The notes below the pieces were generated by a model, which saw only the letters and a program-made list of their open reading frames with translations, was not told where the DNA came from and did no database searches. From contig CM077034.1 in NCBI GenBank assembly GCA_039090855.1, positions 10,804,984 to 10,868,983 on the forward strand: a stretch of 64,000 nt of DNA, given 5' to 3'. The translations under genes were made by a program, and so were the position numbers. The DNA comes from Macrothele yani (Eukaryota; Arthropoda; Arachnida; Araneae; Macrothelidae). How positions within the stretch are numbered: position 1 is the first letter of the stretch; every line of letters starts with the position of its first letter. Of the stretch, positions 1-11,085 are shown piece by piece.

Positions 1-192
1 ATATGACTTCTGATGATTTTTGCATAAAATGAAAAACACGCGACGACAGTCTTTTTTTTTTTTTTTTTTTTTCTAAGGTAGAAAATTCTCCATTTCAAAC
101 TTTTTTCCCCCTTTAAAACCTAGTTGCCACTTGATTTCATTTTTACTTGCCCAGGCCAATAATTTACATGCCCGGGCATCTCAGGCATGGTA
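1..192. other. PLK4 intron sequence, no gene seen
   Basis: AT-rich intronic DNA with a poly-T run at about 51-72. I see no coding similarity. It ends at the TA target site of the Tc1 copy starting at 193. Confidence 0.5.
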
Positions 193-1734
193 CACTGCTG
201 GACAATTGCTAAGGACGGATCATAAACGGCTATATAGCGCATAAAAAAGTAAGTGTGGTTGGATGCCAAATGAAATAAAATAATGTCAGAATGCCAGGAC
301 ATTACAAGAAAGACAATTTATTGTGCTCTGAAATCCAGAAGGCTTTGGAACGTGTTCAAGGGACAAACAGGCCATTTTGTGCAGAATACGTAAACGTGAA
401 AAAAATGCAATTACCGTCCGCTGGCGTTCCGGCGTAAGATGTCAATACGGGATATGGCCACCATGGAGGGCGATGCAAGATTCCACACGTCGTGTCATGC
501 TTTGCACAACATTATCAAGCAGCTGTTGGGGTAATTTATCCCATTCCTCTGTCAGTGCACGGATGAGGGTGTCCTTGTTTATTGGAGGGCATTGGCGACC
601 AGCAAGACTCCTCCCCAAAGCACTCCACACATGTTCAATGGGATTCAGATCTGGAGAATGTGCTGGCCATACGAAGCGTTGAATATCCTCGCTCTCAAGA
701 CACTCCTAGACAGCGACTGTTCGATGACATGTTGCGTTGTCGTCCATGAAGATGAATCTATCACCGACAGCACCACGGAACATGCGAACATGAGGTAACA
801 GAACATCACTAATGTATCGTTGGCCAGTCATAGTCCCAGTTGGAAGCACATAGAGGGACGTATGGCCATTGATCATGATGCCAGCCCATACCATGACACT
901 ACATGTCGGATATTGGTCCCTTTCCTGCATGTTTGCTGGACAATATGCAGTACCACTATCACGCTAGATCAGTTTTAGTCGACAATCAGACGATAGACTG
1001 TATCTACTCTCCTCTGAGAAGAGGACAGCAGACCAGTCGTTATCAGTCCAATTGCGATGTTGATGGCACCATTGCAAAAGGGCGGTACGGTGACGTCTGG
1101 ACAATGGGATGCACACAACAGGATGGCGGGCGTATAGTCCTCCTTCATGCAAACGTCTGGCGACAGTTTTTTGGGAGATCTGTTTGCCAGTAGCAGCTAT
1201 AAACTAATTTGCTACCTCACTAGCTGTGCTGCGCCGGTGTCTTTTTGTTGATAGCACTATGTACCGATCTTCTGCAGGTGTCGTACTGCGAACAAGACCT
1301 CCCCCGTGACGTTTGCTACACTCTCAATTTGTTTGAAATGATTTCCAAAGCCTTGAAACAACACTGTGGCTGACGTCGAACTCCCTGGCAACATCTGTTA
1401 TTTTTCGCCCTTCTTCAATCTTGCCAGTAATACGGACACGCATAAAATCATCTACGTAATGTCGGGAAGACATACTGAAAATTGCAAGTTCGTCAATTGA
1501 TTCTTTCCCTTTCAACTTTGCGTTTGAACAACAATGGTCAATACGCGTCAAATCCTTTATATCTCTTCATCAGCGCTATGACGTCACGAACAAGTTCGGC
1601 AATCCAAAATTTGCATACGCACAACACGTCTTACTGTATCCCTCACTTATGCTAATTTCCACATTTTCCTGCCTTCCATTTTATGGTTGCTATCGTTGCT
1701 ATTGTCATCCGTCCTTAGCAATTGTCCGGCAGTG
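193..1734 (-). mobile_element. Tc1-like transposon, family A copy 1 (complete ends)
   Basis: A 1542-bp element with inverted ends: the left starts CACTGCTGGACAATTGC and the right is the reverse complement of CACTGCCGGACAATTGC, about 28 bp matching. It is flanked by TA at 191-192 and 1735-1736, the Tc1/mariner target duplication. It shares its whole length with the copy at 12335-13886 and its 3' half with 47931-48740. It carries a broken transposase on the minus strand. Confidence 0.93.
442..1473 (-). pseudogene. Tc1-A transposase, inactivated
   Basis: DD34E transposase remains in order: MSSRHYVDD start, an HTH with DVAREFDVSHSVVSRLWKS, a second DNA-binding region, then the catalytic core. 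The core shows VLFSEESRYS, where the first catalytic Asp has become Glu, then FIFMDDNATCH with the second Asp, then PIENVWSALG with the Glu. It ends ALHGGHIPY. Stops interrupt it: a Glu-to-stop change after KSFQTN, and a CAG-to-TAG change at about 705. It cannot make active enzyme. The run of five C/G bases near 1306 keeps frame here, unlike in copy 2. Confidence 0.9.
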
Positions 1735-1864
1735 TACATCAAAAATAGTATGCACTACTTTTTTGTAACAAAACAGCAAAATACAGCGGTAAAAAAAAAA
1801 ATCAGAAATTAAATAAGTGAACAGAACAATTAAAATTTAGCAATAAGAATACATAATTTCCTAC
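1735..1864. other. Short PLK4 intron stretch
   Basis: AT-rich spacer between the Tc1-A copy and the donor of the PB2 exon, with an A-run near 1791-1801. Nothing else seen. Confidence 0.5.
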
Positions 1865-2120
1865 CAGAATAAAAACACACTTCGAAATCAGGATCAGGTA
1901 AATTTTCCATCATTATACATTTTGCTCGAGAACTGTAGAACGTCAGTCTTGGAGTTTTTGCTCTCACCAGCTGCACGAACCTAGCAGCATATTCATACTT
2001 TTTCCAGTGTTTCTCAGGGAAACTTTCAAAACTGAAAATATCATCTGCTCCATCCTTTGGAACAGGTGGAGGATTATTTTTAACTGGAACTCCACGACAG
2101 CCTGGCCTGTAAATAATTAT
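1865..2120 (-). CDS. PLK4: PLK4 exon: end of polo-box 1 and start of polo-box 2
   Basis: Exon of 256 bases, 85 codons plus one base. The acceptor is TTTTCACAG| and the donor is TCTG|GTAGGA, leaving a split Gly codon as in F-Y-x-G of the family. The peptide starts [13 protein letters not shown] and contains [20 protein letters not shown], then [21 protein letters not shown]. These are hallmark PLK4 blocks: the Tyr-rich strand and RGFPL-like turn closing PB1, then the [12 protein letters not shown] helix and AKC..MEN...DFEV.FY strands of PB2. No stop or frameshift is present. Continuing into the GT donor quickly meets non-conserved sequence. A Tc1 transposon sits only 130 bp past the donor. Confidence 0.92.
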
Positions 2121-2303
2121 CTGTGAAAACAAAATAAGAACTTGATACTTTGGAAAAATAAAAGCATATTTCAGAAATAACAGGAATAACAGCATATGAC
2201 GATGATGGGCAAAACACACAACAATATTAACAAATAAAGGTAACTTGATCACGCTAGTTACGTTAAATGAAAACTTTTACAAGAAAGTTCGTAAGTTGGA
2301 AGC

Positions 2304-2331
2304 TTTCGACCTTATCTTAGGTCATCATCAC
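2304..2331 (-). ncRNA. Hammerhead-like core in PLE terminal repeat (variant)
   Basis: On the minus strand GTGATGA is followed by a stem GACCT/AGGTC around a six-base loop and then GAAA. This matches the hammerhead layout CTGANGA, stem II, GAAA, but the first core base is G, not C, in all three copies (also near 2978 and 22015). It may be inactive or not a hammerhead. Confidence 0.4.
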
Positions 2332-2405
2332 GCCAATAGAGGACTAAGATTGTTGCCAGATTCTACATTTGAATTTTTCCTATTTTTGTTGCCAAAACTT
2401 AGAAT

Positions 2406-2903
2406 TCATCTCCAGATCATCGGAAGGTAGAGAGGAGATTCGGAATTGCAAGTCGTTGAGTTGAAAATAATTTCCAGGCTTTCACGGTAACGGAAGGCAA
2501 AACGATTGTCAAAAGAAGCAATTTGTTTTGCTTCGTTCCAGTGGGGAACTGCAGAAGTGTCTTCCATTGTCAAAATAGACAAGGCAGTATTAGGATTGGC
2601 TTTCGAAACATCTTTTCTATGTTCTAAAATTCTATGGTTAATGCTCCTGTATGTGCTTCCAATGTATAAGTTATCCCCAGTAGAAGAAGGGATAGGAATG
2701 CAGTAAACTCCTGGGAGGTTCAGGCTTTCAACTTTGTCCCTATCCCTTTGTAGAAGTTTCAAGATGTTTGGGGTAGATTTAATGGCAAGATGGTAACAAA
2801 AACTTCTAAAAAGAATCTGTAACTTATAAGCATAGGAAGGATGGTAAGGAACAGAACCACAGAATTTCAGGTCTTCTTTCTTTTGAGGAAGGAGGCATTC
2901 AAT
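2406..2903 (-). pseudogene. PLE C-terminal GIY-YIG endonuclease fragment
   Basis: The peptide includes LPGVYCIPIPSSTGDNLYIG followed by STYRSINHRILEHRKD, the GIY-YIG nuclease core with its second-strand Arg and the His-Arg helix. Upstream is a C-terminal RT piece with KFCGSVPYHPSYAY. No RT catalytic domain is present, so this is a 3' fragment. It is very close to the corresponding part of the 22395-24387 copy. Confidence 0.88.
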
Positions 2904-3092
2904 TCTAAGTTTTGGCAACAAAAATAGGAAAAATTCAAATGTAGAATCTGGCAACAATCTTAGTCCTCCACTGGCGTGATGAAGACCTAAGATAAGGTCC
3001 AAAGCTTCCAACTTACGAACTTTTTTGTAAAAGTTTTCATTTAACGTAACTAGCGTGATCAAGTTACCTTTATTTGTTAATATCAGCATATT

Positions 3093-4156
3093 CACTATAT
3101 TGACAAAATTCACCGGACACCTAGAAGAGAAACACAACATAGCATTTATTGGCATACCTTAGTATGGTATCGGTCCACCTTTGGCTTTAATGCATGCACT
3201 GACCCTTTGAGACATGCTTTCAACAAGGTTTTGGAACACAGCGATAGGTATGCACTTCCATTCAGTACATAATGCTGCGGCTAACTATTGCTTAGTAGTA
3301 GGCCTTGGTTCCAAACTTCTGATGTGGCACTCTAATTCATCCCATTGGTACTCTATGGGATTAAGATCAGGGCTCTGTGCTGGCCAGTCCACACATGATA
3401 CAGGATTATTGTCAAACCACCCTGTAACATACTACGGAAAACACCCCCACACGAGTACACTGCCAGCTCCAAACTTGATCGTAGGAACAGTACACTGTGG
3501 TAAATAGCGTTTCCTTGGCTGCCGCCATACCCACACATGCCATCAGACTGATGGATCGTGTATCTGGATTCAGGACCCGTTTCCATTGATCTACGGTCCA
3601 CGATAAATGTTCTTTACACCATGCTAAACGACGAGTAGCATTCCGAGTGGAGATGAAAGGCTTAAGAGCAGCTTCAAAGCTACAGTAACCCATGGAATGA
3701 ATTTCTCTGCGAATGGTACATGTACATACAGAGGTTCCAGCATTTTTTCTCACCTGCACACTGAGGTCTTGTGCAGTACTCCTTCGATTAGCTGTAACGA
3801 CTCTCCTGAGGTTTCGACATCCTCTATCACTGATTTTCTTTGGTCTGACGGTACGTTTTGCAGCTTCAGGAACGCCGTGTGTCTTCCACTTATTCAATAC
3901 ATCCAAAACAGTTGACTTGGGGTATGTTTAAATGCTTCTCAGTTTCTCTTATGGACAACTCACTAATATAACACGCAACAATCTTTCCTTTCTCAAAGTT
4001 GGTTCTTTCCCGCCGCGACATTTTCACTCAACCTCACAGTGCAATATGATCGCGCTTGTTTTTATACCATTTTCGGGAGTACCACGCACCTTAACAAAGC
4101 AGGAGATCCGTTCATTCGTTTTTGAAGGGTGACCCGTGACTTTTGTCAATATAGTG
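3093..4156 (-). mobile_element. Tc1-like transposon B, internally deleted
   Basis: The ends are inverted: CACTATATTGACAAAA at 3093 and its complement ending at 4156, followed by TA. At 1064 bp it is about a third shorter than a full Tc1 element. It lies directly against the PLE arm on the left and the mariner array on the right. Confidence 0.85.
3159..4021 (-). pseudogene. Tc1-B transposase with internal deletion
   Basis: The start MSRRERTNFEKGKIV and the HTH region are readable from 4021. ORF pieces follow with RRVVTANRRSTAQDLSVQV and LAWCKEHLSWTVDQWKRVL, then reading breaks. The catalytic middle is missing; the sequence resumes with the SPDLNPIE-like part and ends AKGGPIPY at 3159. Stops and the deletion make it inactive. 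Confidence 0.85.
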
Positions 4157-4185
4157 TATATTTAACAGCAGTTTAGGTTTCTTAG

Positions 4186-7100
4186 GATCTACTTTGAACA
4201 AATTCTTCTGTAGCCCAGATCCCTAATGAATGTTTTCATAGCACTATGACCACAATGAATTGCATCACACAACTCCTGGATGGTGGCACGACGATCAGCT
4301 GTGATGAGGTCTTTCGCTCGTTGCCTGTTGGCATCTGTCACTGCAGTTGCTGATCCACTTTGAACAAATTTTTCTGTAGCCCAGATCCCTAATGAATGTT
4401 TCCACAGCACTATGACCACAATGAATTGCATCACACAACTCCTGGATGGTGGCACGACGATCAGCTGTGATGAGGTCTTTCGCTCGTTGCCTGTTGGCAT
4501 CTGTCACTGCAGTTGCGGATCCACTTTGAACAAATTTTTCTGTAGCCCAGATCCCTAATGAATGTTTCCACAGCACTATGACCACAATGAATTGCATCAC
4601 ACAACTCCTGGATGGTGGCACGACGATCAGCTGTGATGAGGTCTTTCGCTCGTTGCCTGTTGGCATCTGTCACTGCAGTTGCGGATCCACTTTGAACAAA
4701 TTTTTCTGTAGCCCAGATCCCTAATGAATGTTTCCACAGCACTATGACCACAATGAATTGCATCACACAACTCCTGGATGGTGGCACGACGATCAGCTGT
4801 GATGAGGTCTTTCGCTCGTTGCCTGTTGGCATCTGTCACTGCAGTTGCGGATCCACTTTGAACAAATTTTTCTGTAGCCCAGATCCCTAATGAATGTTTC
4901 CACAGCACTATGACCACAATGAATTGCATCACACAACTCCTGGATGGTGGCACGACGATCAGCTGTGATGAGGTCTTTCGCTCGTTGCCTGTTGGCATCT
5001 GTCACTGCAGTTGCGGATCCACTTTGAACAAATTTTTCTGTAGCCCAGATCCCTAATGAATGTTTCCATAGCACTATGACCACAATGAATTGCATCACAC
5101 AACTCCTGGATGGTGGCACGACGATCAGCTGTGATGAGGTCTTTCGCTCGTTGCCTGTTGGCATCTGTCACTGCAGTTGCGGATCCACTTTGAACAAATT
5201 TTTCTGTAGCCCAGATCCCTAATGAATGTTTCCATAGCACTATGACCACAATGAATTGCATCACACAACTCCTGGATGGTGGCACGACGATCAGCTGTGA
5301 TGAGGTCTTTCGCTCGTTGCCTGTTGGCATCTGTCACTGCAGTTGCGGATCCACTTTGAACAAATTTTTCTGTAGCCCAGATCCCTAATGAATGTTTCCA
5401 CAGCACTATGACCACAATGAATTGCATCACACAACTCCTGGATGGTGGCACGACGATCAGCTGTGATGAGGTCTTTCGCTCGTTGCCTGTTGGCATCTGT
5501 CACTGCAGTTGCGGATCCACTTTGAACAAATTTTTCTGTAGCCCAGATCCCTAATGAATGTTTCCACAGCACTATGACCACAATGAATTGCATCACACAA
5601 CTCCTGGATGGTGGCACGACGATCAGCTGTGATGAGGTCTTTCGCTCGTTGCCTGTTGGCATCTGTCACTGCAGTTGCGGATCCACTTTGAACAAATTTT
5701 TCTGTAGCCCAGATCCCTAATGAATGTTTCCATAGCACTATGACCACAATGAATTGCATCACACAACTCCTGGATGGTGGCACGACGATCAGCTGTGATG
5801 AGGTCTTTCGCTCGTTGCCTGTTGGCATCTGTCACTGCAGTTGCGGATCCACTTTGAACAAATTTTTCTGTAGCCCAGATCCCTAATGAATGTTTCCATA
5901 GCACTATGACCACAATGAATTGCATCACACAACTCCTGGATGGTGGCACGACGATCAGCTGTGATGAGGTCTTTCGCTCGTTGCCTGTTGGCATCTGTCA
6001 CTGCAGTTGCGGATCCACTTTGAACAAATTTTTCTGTAGCCCAGATCCCTAATGAATGTTTCCATAGCACTATGACCACAATGAATTGCATCACACAACT
6101 CCTGGATGGTGGCACGACGATCAGCTGTGATGAGGTCTTTCGCTCGTTGCCTGTTGGCATCTGTCACTGCAGTTGCGGATCCACTTTGAACAAATTTTTC
6201 TGTAGCCCAGATCCCTAATGAATGTTTCCATAGCACTATGACCACAATGAATTGCATCACACAACTCCTGGATGGTGGCACGACGATCAGCTGTGATGAG
6301 GTCTTTCGCTCGTTGCCTGTTGGCATCTGTCACTGCAGTTGCGGATCCACTTTGAACAAATTTTTCTGTAGCCCAGATCCCTAATGAATGTTTCCATAGC
6401 ACTATGACCACAATGAATTGCATCACACAACTCCTGGATGGTGGCACGACGATCAGCTGTGATGAGGTCTTTAGCTCGTTGCCTGTTGGCATCTGTCACT
6501 GCAGTTGCGGATCCACTTTGAACAAATTTTTCTGTAGCCCAGATCCCTAATGAATGTTTCCATAGCACTATGACCACAATGAATTGCATCACACAACTCC
6601 TGGATGGTGGCACGACGATCAGCTGTGATGAGGTCTTTCGCTCGTTGCCTGTTGGCATCTGTCACTGCAGTTGCGGATCCACTTTGAACAAATTTTTCTG
6701 TAGCCCAGATCCCTAATGAATGTTTCCATAGCACTATGACCACAATGAATTGCATCACACAACTCCTGGATGGTGGCACGACGATCAGCTGTGATGAGGT
6801 CTTTCGCTCGTTGCCTGTTGGCATCTGTCACTGCAGTTGCGGATCCACTTTGAACAAATTTTTCTGTAGCCCAGATCCCTAATGAATGTTTCCATAGCAC
6901 TATGACCACAATGAATTGCATCACACAACTCCTGGATGGTGGCACGACGATCAGCTGTGATGAGGTCTTTCGCTCGTTGCCTGTTGGCATCTGTCACTGC
7001 AGTTGCGGATCCACTTTGAACAAATTTTTCTGTAGCCCAGATCCCTAATGAATGTTTCCATAGCACTATGACCACAATGAATTGCATCACACAACTCCTG

Positions 7101-7670
7101 GATGGTGGCACGATGATCAGCTGTGATGAGGTCTTTCGCTCGTTGCCTGTTGGCATCTGTCACTGCAGTTGCGGATCCACTTTGAACAAATTTTTCTGTA
7201 GCCCAGATCCCTAATGAATGTTTCCATAGCACTATGACCACAATGAATTGCATCACACAACTCCTGGATGGTGGCACGACGATCAGCTGTGATGAGGTCT
7301 TTCGCTCGTTGTCTGTTGGCATCTGTCACTGCAGTTGCGGATCCACTTTGAACAAATTTTTCTGTAGCCCAGATCCCTAATGAATGTTTCCACAGCACTA
7401 TGACCACAATGAATTGCATCACACAACTCCTGGATGGTGGCACGACGATCAGCTGTGATGAGGTCTTTCGCTCGTTGCCTGTTGGCATCTGTCACTGCAG
7501 TTGCGGATCCACTTTGAACAAATTTTTCTGTAGCCCAGATCCCTAATGAATGTTTCCATAGCACTATGACCACAATGAATTGCATCACACAACTCCTGGA
7601 TGGTGGCACGACGATCAGCTGTGATGAGGTCTTTCGCTCGTTGCCTGTTGGCATCTGTCACTGCAGTTGT
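4186..7670 (-). repeat. 166-bp tandem array, 21 units, from a mariner transposase
   Basis: About 21 head-to-tail units of 166 bp, nearly identical. Each encodes on the minus strand a transposase piece reading TAVTDANRQRAKDLITADRR, then ATIQELCDAIHCGHSA and IRDLGYRKICSKW. Because 166 is not a multiple of three, the frame rotates from unit to unit, so the array does not encode a repeat protein. Units differ mainly at CACAGC versus CATAGC and a few private changes. The only copy with its upstream coding context is the last, joined to 7671-7822. Confidence 0.95.
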
Positions 7671-7822
7671 GGGTCTTCTACTCCGTTGTTTGCCCGACAC
7701 TGAACTTTCTACCTCTCGAAACCTCTTCATCCATCTTCGGACATTACTGATATCAATTGTGGCAGCTCCATACACTGCCAGGAGTCTTCTGTGGATTTCT
7801 GCAGTTCCACATCCCTCTTTTT
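7671..7822 (-). pseudogene. Mariner transposase N-terminal HTH fragment
   Basis: The minus strand reads KKEGCGTAEIHRRLLAVYG, then NVRRWMKRFREVESSVSG, a mariner first-HTH pattern, and passes into the first 166-bp array unit at TAVTDANRQR. The catalytic domain is absent. This is the parent context of the array and shows that the array grew from the region just after the first HTH. Confidence 0.8.
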
Positions 7823-7837
7823 TTCCTGAGAAAAGCG

Positions 7838-8528
7838 GCGAGTCGTAACGCACATGAAACCGGTACAGTGTGCAACAGGAAAAGAAACAAATCCAAGACA
7901 ATTCGTACTGAAGACAATATCAAGGGTGTGTGCACAATGATGTTACAAAGCCCTCGGAAGTCGATTTGCTGATTAACGTCTACAATGGGAATATTTGCTA
8001 CGTCATGCCGACGCATACATACTTAAGGTGGATTTGCATTTTCGGCACTACAAAGTTATGGCGTTCCAAGAACTTAGAACTCCTGATTATGCAAAACGGA
8101 TGCAATATTGCAAGTGGTTTCAGAAGACCATTGTCAGCGGTGAAATGGACCCAACACTTTATTACATGGCAGATGAAGCATGGGTTTCATCTGTCTGGGT
8201 ATGTCAATGTGCACAACAACAGGATTTGGACCGACACGAATCCCAGACGGACAATGGAAACTCCTCTGTACGACCAAAAGATAGGCGTTTGGTGTGCTGT
8301 ATCTGCGAAGAGGATAGTCGGCCCATTCTTTTTCACTGACACCAACTCGGAGCGCTATGTCCAGCAACTGTTCAACCCATTTGTTGCCGCACTTACAGAA
8401 GAAAAGCGAACATATACTTTCTTTCAGCAGGATGGTGCAACGGCGCATACTGCGTGGAACAGTCTACGTGTGTCTTTGGGGAAGACAGAACTGTATCGAA
8501 GGAACTATGGCGACCCAGATTACCCAAT
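7838..8528 (+). pseudogene. DDE transposase, N-terminal and catalytic part
   Basis: Readable in two frames. First come ETGTVCNRKRNKSKTIRTED and SPRKSI, an HTH linker, then LRHADAYILKVDLHFRHYK and TPDYAKRMQYCKWFQKTIV. The catalytic core follows in another frame: HGFHLSGYVNVHNNRIW, KIGVWCAVSAKRIVGPFFF, and FFQQDGATAHTAW with the second Asp. This pattern is common in arthropod genomes as an HTH-plus-DDE transposase. Frameshifts near 8160 break it. The C-terminus is at 10418-10618. Confidence 0.82.
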
Positions 8529-8534
8529 CATGAT

Positions 8535-10280
8535 CCTATGTAGAGGATTTTAGGAAGAGAGTGTCTGACCCCAGGTCTTAAACAACCTTTTGAAATAGGA
8601 CGATAGGAGATTTGGGCTAGAGTGCCCGATAGGAAAGTGACACGGAAGCGAGGTAGAAGACGCCCTTATTTACTACCTAGGTTCAGAAGGCTTAACGTGC
8701 CCATTCAATGCTCTAGTAGATCAAATCAGATCATATGTAGAGGATTTTAAGAAGGGAGTGTCTGACCCCAGTTCTTAAACAACCCTTAGAAATAGGAAGC
8801 TAGAAGATTTGGGTTAGCGTGCCCGATAGGAAAGTGACACGGAAGCGAGGTAAAAGACGCCCTTATTTACTACCTGGGTTCAGAAGGCTTAACGTGCCCA
8901 TTCAATGCTCTAGTAGATCAGATCAGATCATATGTAGAGGATTTTAAGAAGGGAGTGTCTGACCCCAGTTCTTAAATAACCCTTAGAAATAGGAAGCTAG
9001 GAGATTTGGGCTACAGTGCCCGAAAGGAAAGTGACACGGAAGCGAGGTAGAAGACGCCCTTATTTACTACCGTGGGTCAGAAGGCTTAACGTGCCCATTC
9101 AATGCTGTAGTACATCAGATCAGATCATATGTAGAGGATTTTAGGAAGGGAGTGTCTGACCCCAGTTCTTAAACAACCCTTAGAAATAGGAAGCTAGGAG
9201 ATTTGGGATAGAGTGCCCGATAGGAAACTGACACGGAAGCGAGGTAGAAGACGCCCTTATTTATTACCAGGGTTCAGAAGGCTTAACGTGCCCATTCAAT
9301 GCTCTAGTAGATCAGATCAGATCATATGAAGAGGATTTTAGGAAGGGAGTGTCTGACCCCAGGTCTTAAACAACCCTTAGAAATAGGAAGCTAGGAGATT
9401 TGGGCTAAAGTGCCCGATAGGAAAGTGACACGGAAGCGAGGTAGAAGACGCCCTTATTTACTACCGGGGGTCAGAAGGCTTAACGTGCCCATTCAATGCT
9501 CTAGTAGATCAGATCAGATCATATGTAGAGGATTTTAGGAAGGGAGTGTCTGACCCCAGGTCTTAAACAACATTTAGAAATAGGAAGCTAGGAGATTTGG
9601 GCTAAAGTGCCCGAGAGGAAAGTGACACGGAAGCGAGGCAGAAGACGCCCTTATTTACTACCGGGAGTCAGAAAGCTTAACGTGCCCATTCAATGCTCTA
9701 GTAGATCAGATCAGATCATATGTACAGGATTTTAGGAAGGGAGTGTCTGACCCCAGGTCTTAAACAACCCTTAGAAATAGGAAGCTGGGAGATTTGGGCT
9801 AGAGTGCCCGAGAGGAAAGGGACACGGAAGCGAGGTAGAAGACGCCCTTATTTACTACCGGGAGTCAGAAGGCTTAACGTGCCCATTCAATGCTCTAGTA
9901 GATCAGATCAGATCATATGTAGAGGATTTTAGGAAGGGAGTGTCTGACCCCAGGTCTTAAACAACCCTTAGAAATAGGAAGCTAGGAGATTTGGGCTAAA
10001 GTGCCCGATAGGAAAGTGACACGGAAGCGAGGTAGAAGACGCCCTTATTTACTACCGGGGGTCAGAAGGCTTAACGTGCCCATTCAATGCTCTAGTAGAT
10101 CAGATCAGATCATATGTAGAGGATTTTAGGAAGGGAGTGTCTGACCCCAGGTCTTAAACAACCCTTAGAAATAGGAAGCTAAGAGATTTGGGCTAGAGTG
10201 CCCGATAGGAAAGTGACACTGGAGCGAGGCAGAAAGGGGGAGGAAGACGCCCTTATTTATTACCGGGGGCCAGTACCCGG
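8535..10280 (-). repeat. 197-bp tandem array, about nine units, inside SINE 2
   Basis: The unit landmark TATGTAGAGGATTTTAGG recurs at about 8539, 8735, 8932, 9129, 9326, 9523, 9720, 9917 and 10114, a spacing close to 197 bp. Units diverge by a few percent. Junctions carry GATCAGATCAGATCATAT, a short GATCA repeat that may have seeded slippage. No coding potential is claimed. Confidence 0.92.
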
Positions 10281-10350
10281 GGTCCGACAGCTTAATGTGC
10301 CCATCCGACGCACGGTGGATATGTAGTGGATCGAGCATTCGTACCTGCCT

Positions 10351-10405
10351 GGGATCGAACCTGAGGTACTTTAAGCGGCAGTCACAAACGTTGCCCACTA
10401 GGCCA
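10351..10405 (-). promoter_or_regulatory. Pol III internal promoter of SINE 2 (A and B boxes)
   Basis: Minus strand: A-box-like TGGCCTAGTGG at 10395-10405 and B box GGTTCGATCCC at 10351-10361, spaced as in a tRNA gene. This is the head that would drive SINE transcription. Confidence 0.7.
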
Positions 10406-10417
10406 CCCGCTGCCCCT

Positions 10418-10618
10418 AGATTACCCGATATCTCCACCTGTGACTTTTATCTGTGGGGAGCATTGAAAGGGAAAGTGTACGTAACTAATCCGCACACCCT
10501 TGATGAATTAAAAGTGAACATTACGGATGCCATAGCCCAGATTACTGCCGATGAGTTGTGCCGCGTTACGAACAACATGTTCTGTCGCGTGCAGCTGTGT
10601 CTTGATGTCGGAGCATAG
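10418..10618 (+). pseudogene. DDE transposase C-terminus (continuation after the SINE)
   Basis: The peptide reads DISTCDFYLWGALKGKVYV, then NPHTLDELKVNITDAIAQI and ends LCLDVGA. This is the third catalytic motif (CDF.LWG) and helical tail of the transposase interrupted at 8528. The same tail occurs on the minus strand at 20640-20850. Confidence 0.82.
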
Positions 10619-10755
10619 CACTTTGAGCAATTGTGGTAAACGCAGGTAAATTACTCCTGTTTTCTGTCATTTTAACTATTCTTTATCATGTACAGTAACA
10701 TTGCCTGACTGTTGTCGTTCATTATACTCGGGTCTCTTTTATATGGCACATCCTG

Positions 10756-10925
10756 TAATTAAGTACAGTTGGTGTATAGTTCCTTGTTATTTAATCAATG
10801 TTATTGCTCTCTACTGTAAATTCCCTATTTTTACTGCATATGCATGTATCCAGAAATTCAACAGAAAAACTGGCAATCAAAATTAGAAAATTAGGGTTAT
10901 CATGAAAATGCCATGATCAAATTTC
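10756..10925. other. Intron spacer, nothing recognised
   Basis: AT-rich sequence between the DDE element end and a SINE 1 remnant. No gene seen. Confidence 0.5.
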
Positions 10926-11050
10926 CAGGGAAGGGCATTCGCATCATCCCTAATTTAGGGTCACTGGTTTCAGGAAAGGAAGAGAGCCGGTGCCGTAAGA
11001 CAAACACAACATCCATGCCTCACCAGGATTCGAACCCGGACCCCTTTCAT
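10926..11050 (-). mobile_element. SINE family 1 fragment
   Basis: Matches the SINE 1 body (CCCTAATTTAGGGTCACTGG, then GTAAGACAAACACAAC) and the B box on the minus strand (GGTTCGAATCC at 11026-11036). The A-box half is lost: it stops at CCCCTTTCAT and continues straight into a Tc1-C terminal sequence. Confidence 0.85.
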
Positions 11051-11076
11051 GTCCAATTACTTGTTGGTAGATAGTG
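11051..11076. mobile_element. Solo terminal repeat of Tc1-C
   Basis: GTCCAATTACTTGTTGGTAG followed by ATAGTG is identical to the right end of the 13982-15692 element. No element body is attached, so this is a deletion remnant. Confidence 0.8.
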
Positions 11077-11085
11077 TGTTTCTTT

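Larger units (their letters stand above)
2231..3082 (-). mobile_element. Penelope-like element fragment A with inverted arms
   Basis: A GIY-YIG coding piece (2406-2903, minus) lies between two inverted arms of about 175 bp, 2231-2405 and 2904-3082. The same arm sequence occurs once at 21925-22100 beside PLE-B. Such terminal-repeat arrangements, including inverted ones, are known in PLEs. The left arm carries a hammerhead-like core. Confidence 0.85.
8529..10417 (-). mobile_element. tRNA-derived SINE, family 2, expanded by a tandem body
   Basis: The insertion is flanked by AGATTACCCAAT (8517-8528) and AGATTACCCGAT (10418-10429). The SINE reads on the minus strand from 10417: a tRNA-like head with an A-box-like TGGCCTAGTGG (10395-10405) and B box GGTTCGATCCC (10351-10361), then the body. 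Instead of one body there are about nine units. A normal unexpanded copy would be roughly 340 bp. Confidence 0.85.
7838..10755 (+). mobile_element. DDE transposon of the Tc1/mariner group, split by a SINE array
   Basis: Coding remains run in plus orientation from 7838 to 8528 and resume at 10418. The right end is GGCACATCCTG followed by TA at 10756, matching the ends of the element at 20551-21771 (CAGGGTGTGCCATATAAAAG). The left end is missing, replaced by the mariner array. A SINE with a 12-bp target duplication separates the two coding parts. Confidence 0.82.

Noticed and set aside
2121..2252. Upstream extension of the PB2 exon frame (hydrophobic [14 protein letters not shown]...).
   Set aside because: The PLK4 similarity begins exactly after a CAG acceptor at 2121-2122; the upstream part is intron and overlaps the PLE arm.
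4189..7654. Twenty overlapping 123-residue frames starting MPTGNERKTSSQ.
   Set aside because: They are frame-rotated readings of the 166-bp mariner array, not separate genes.
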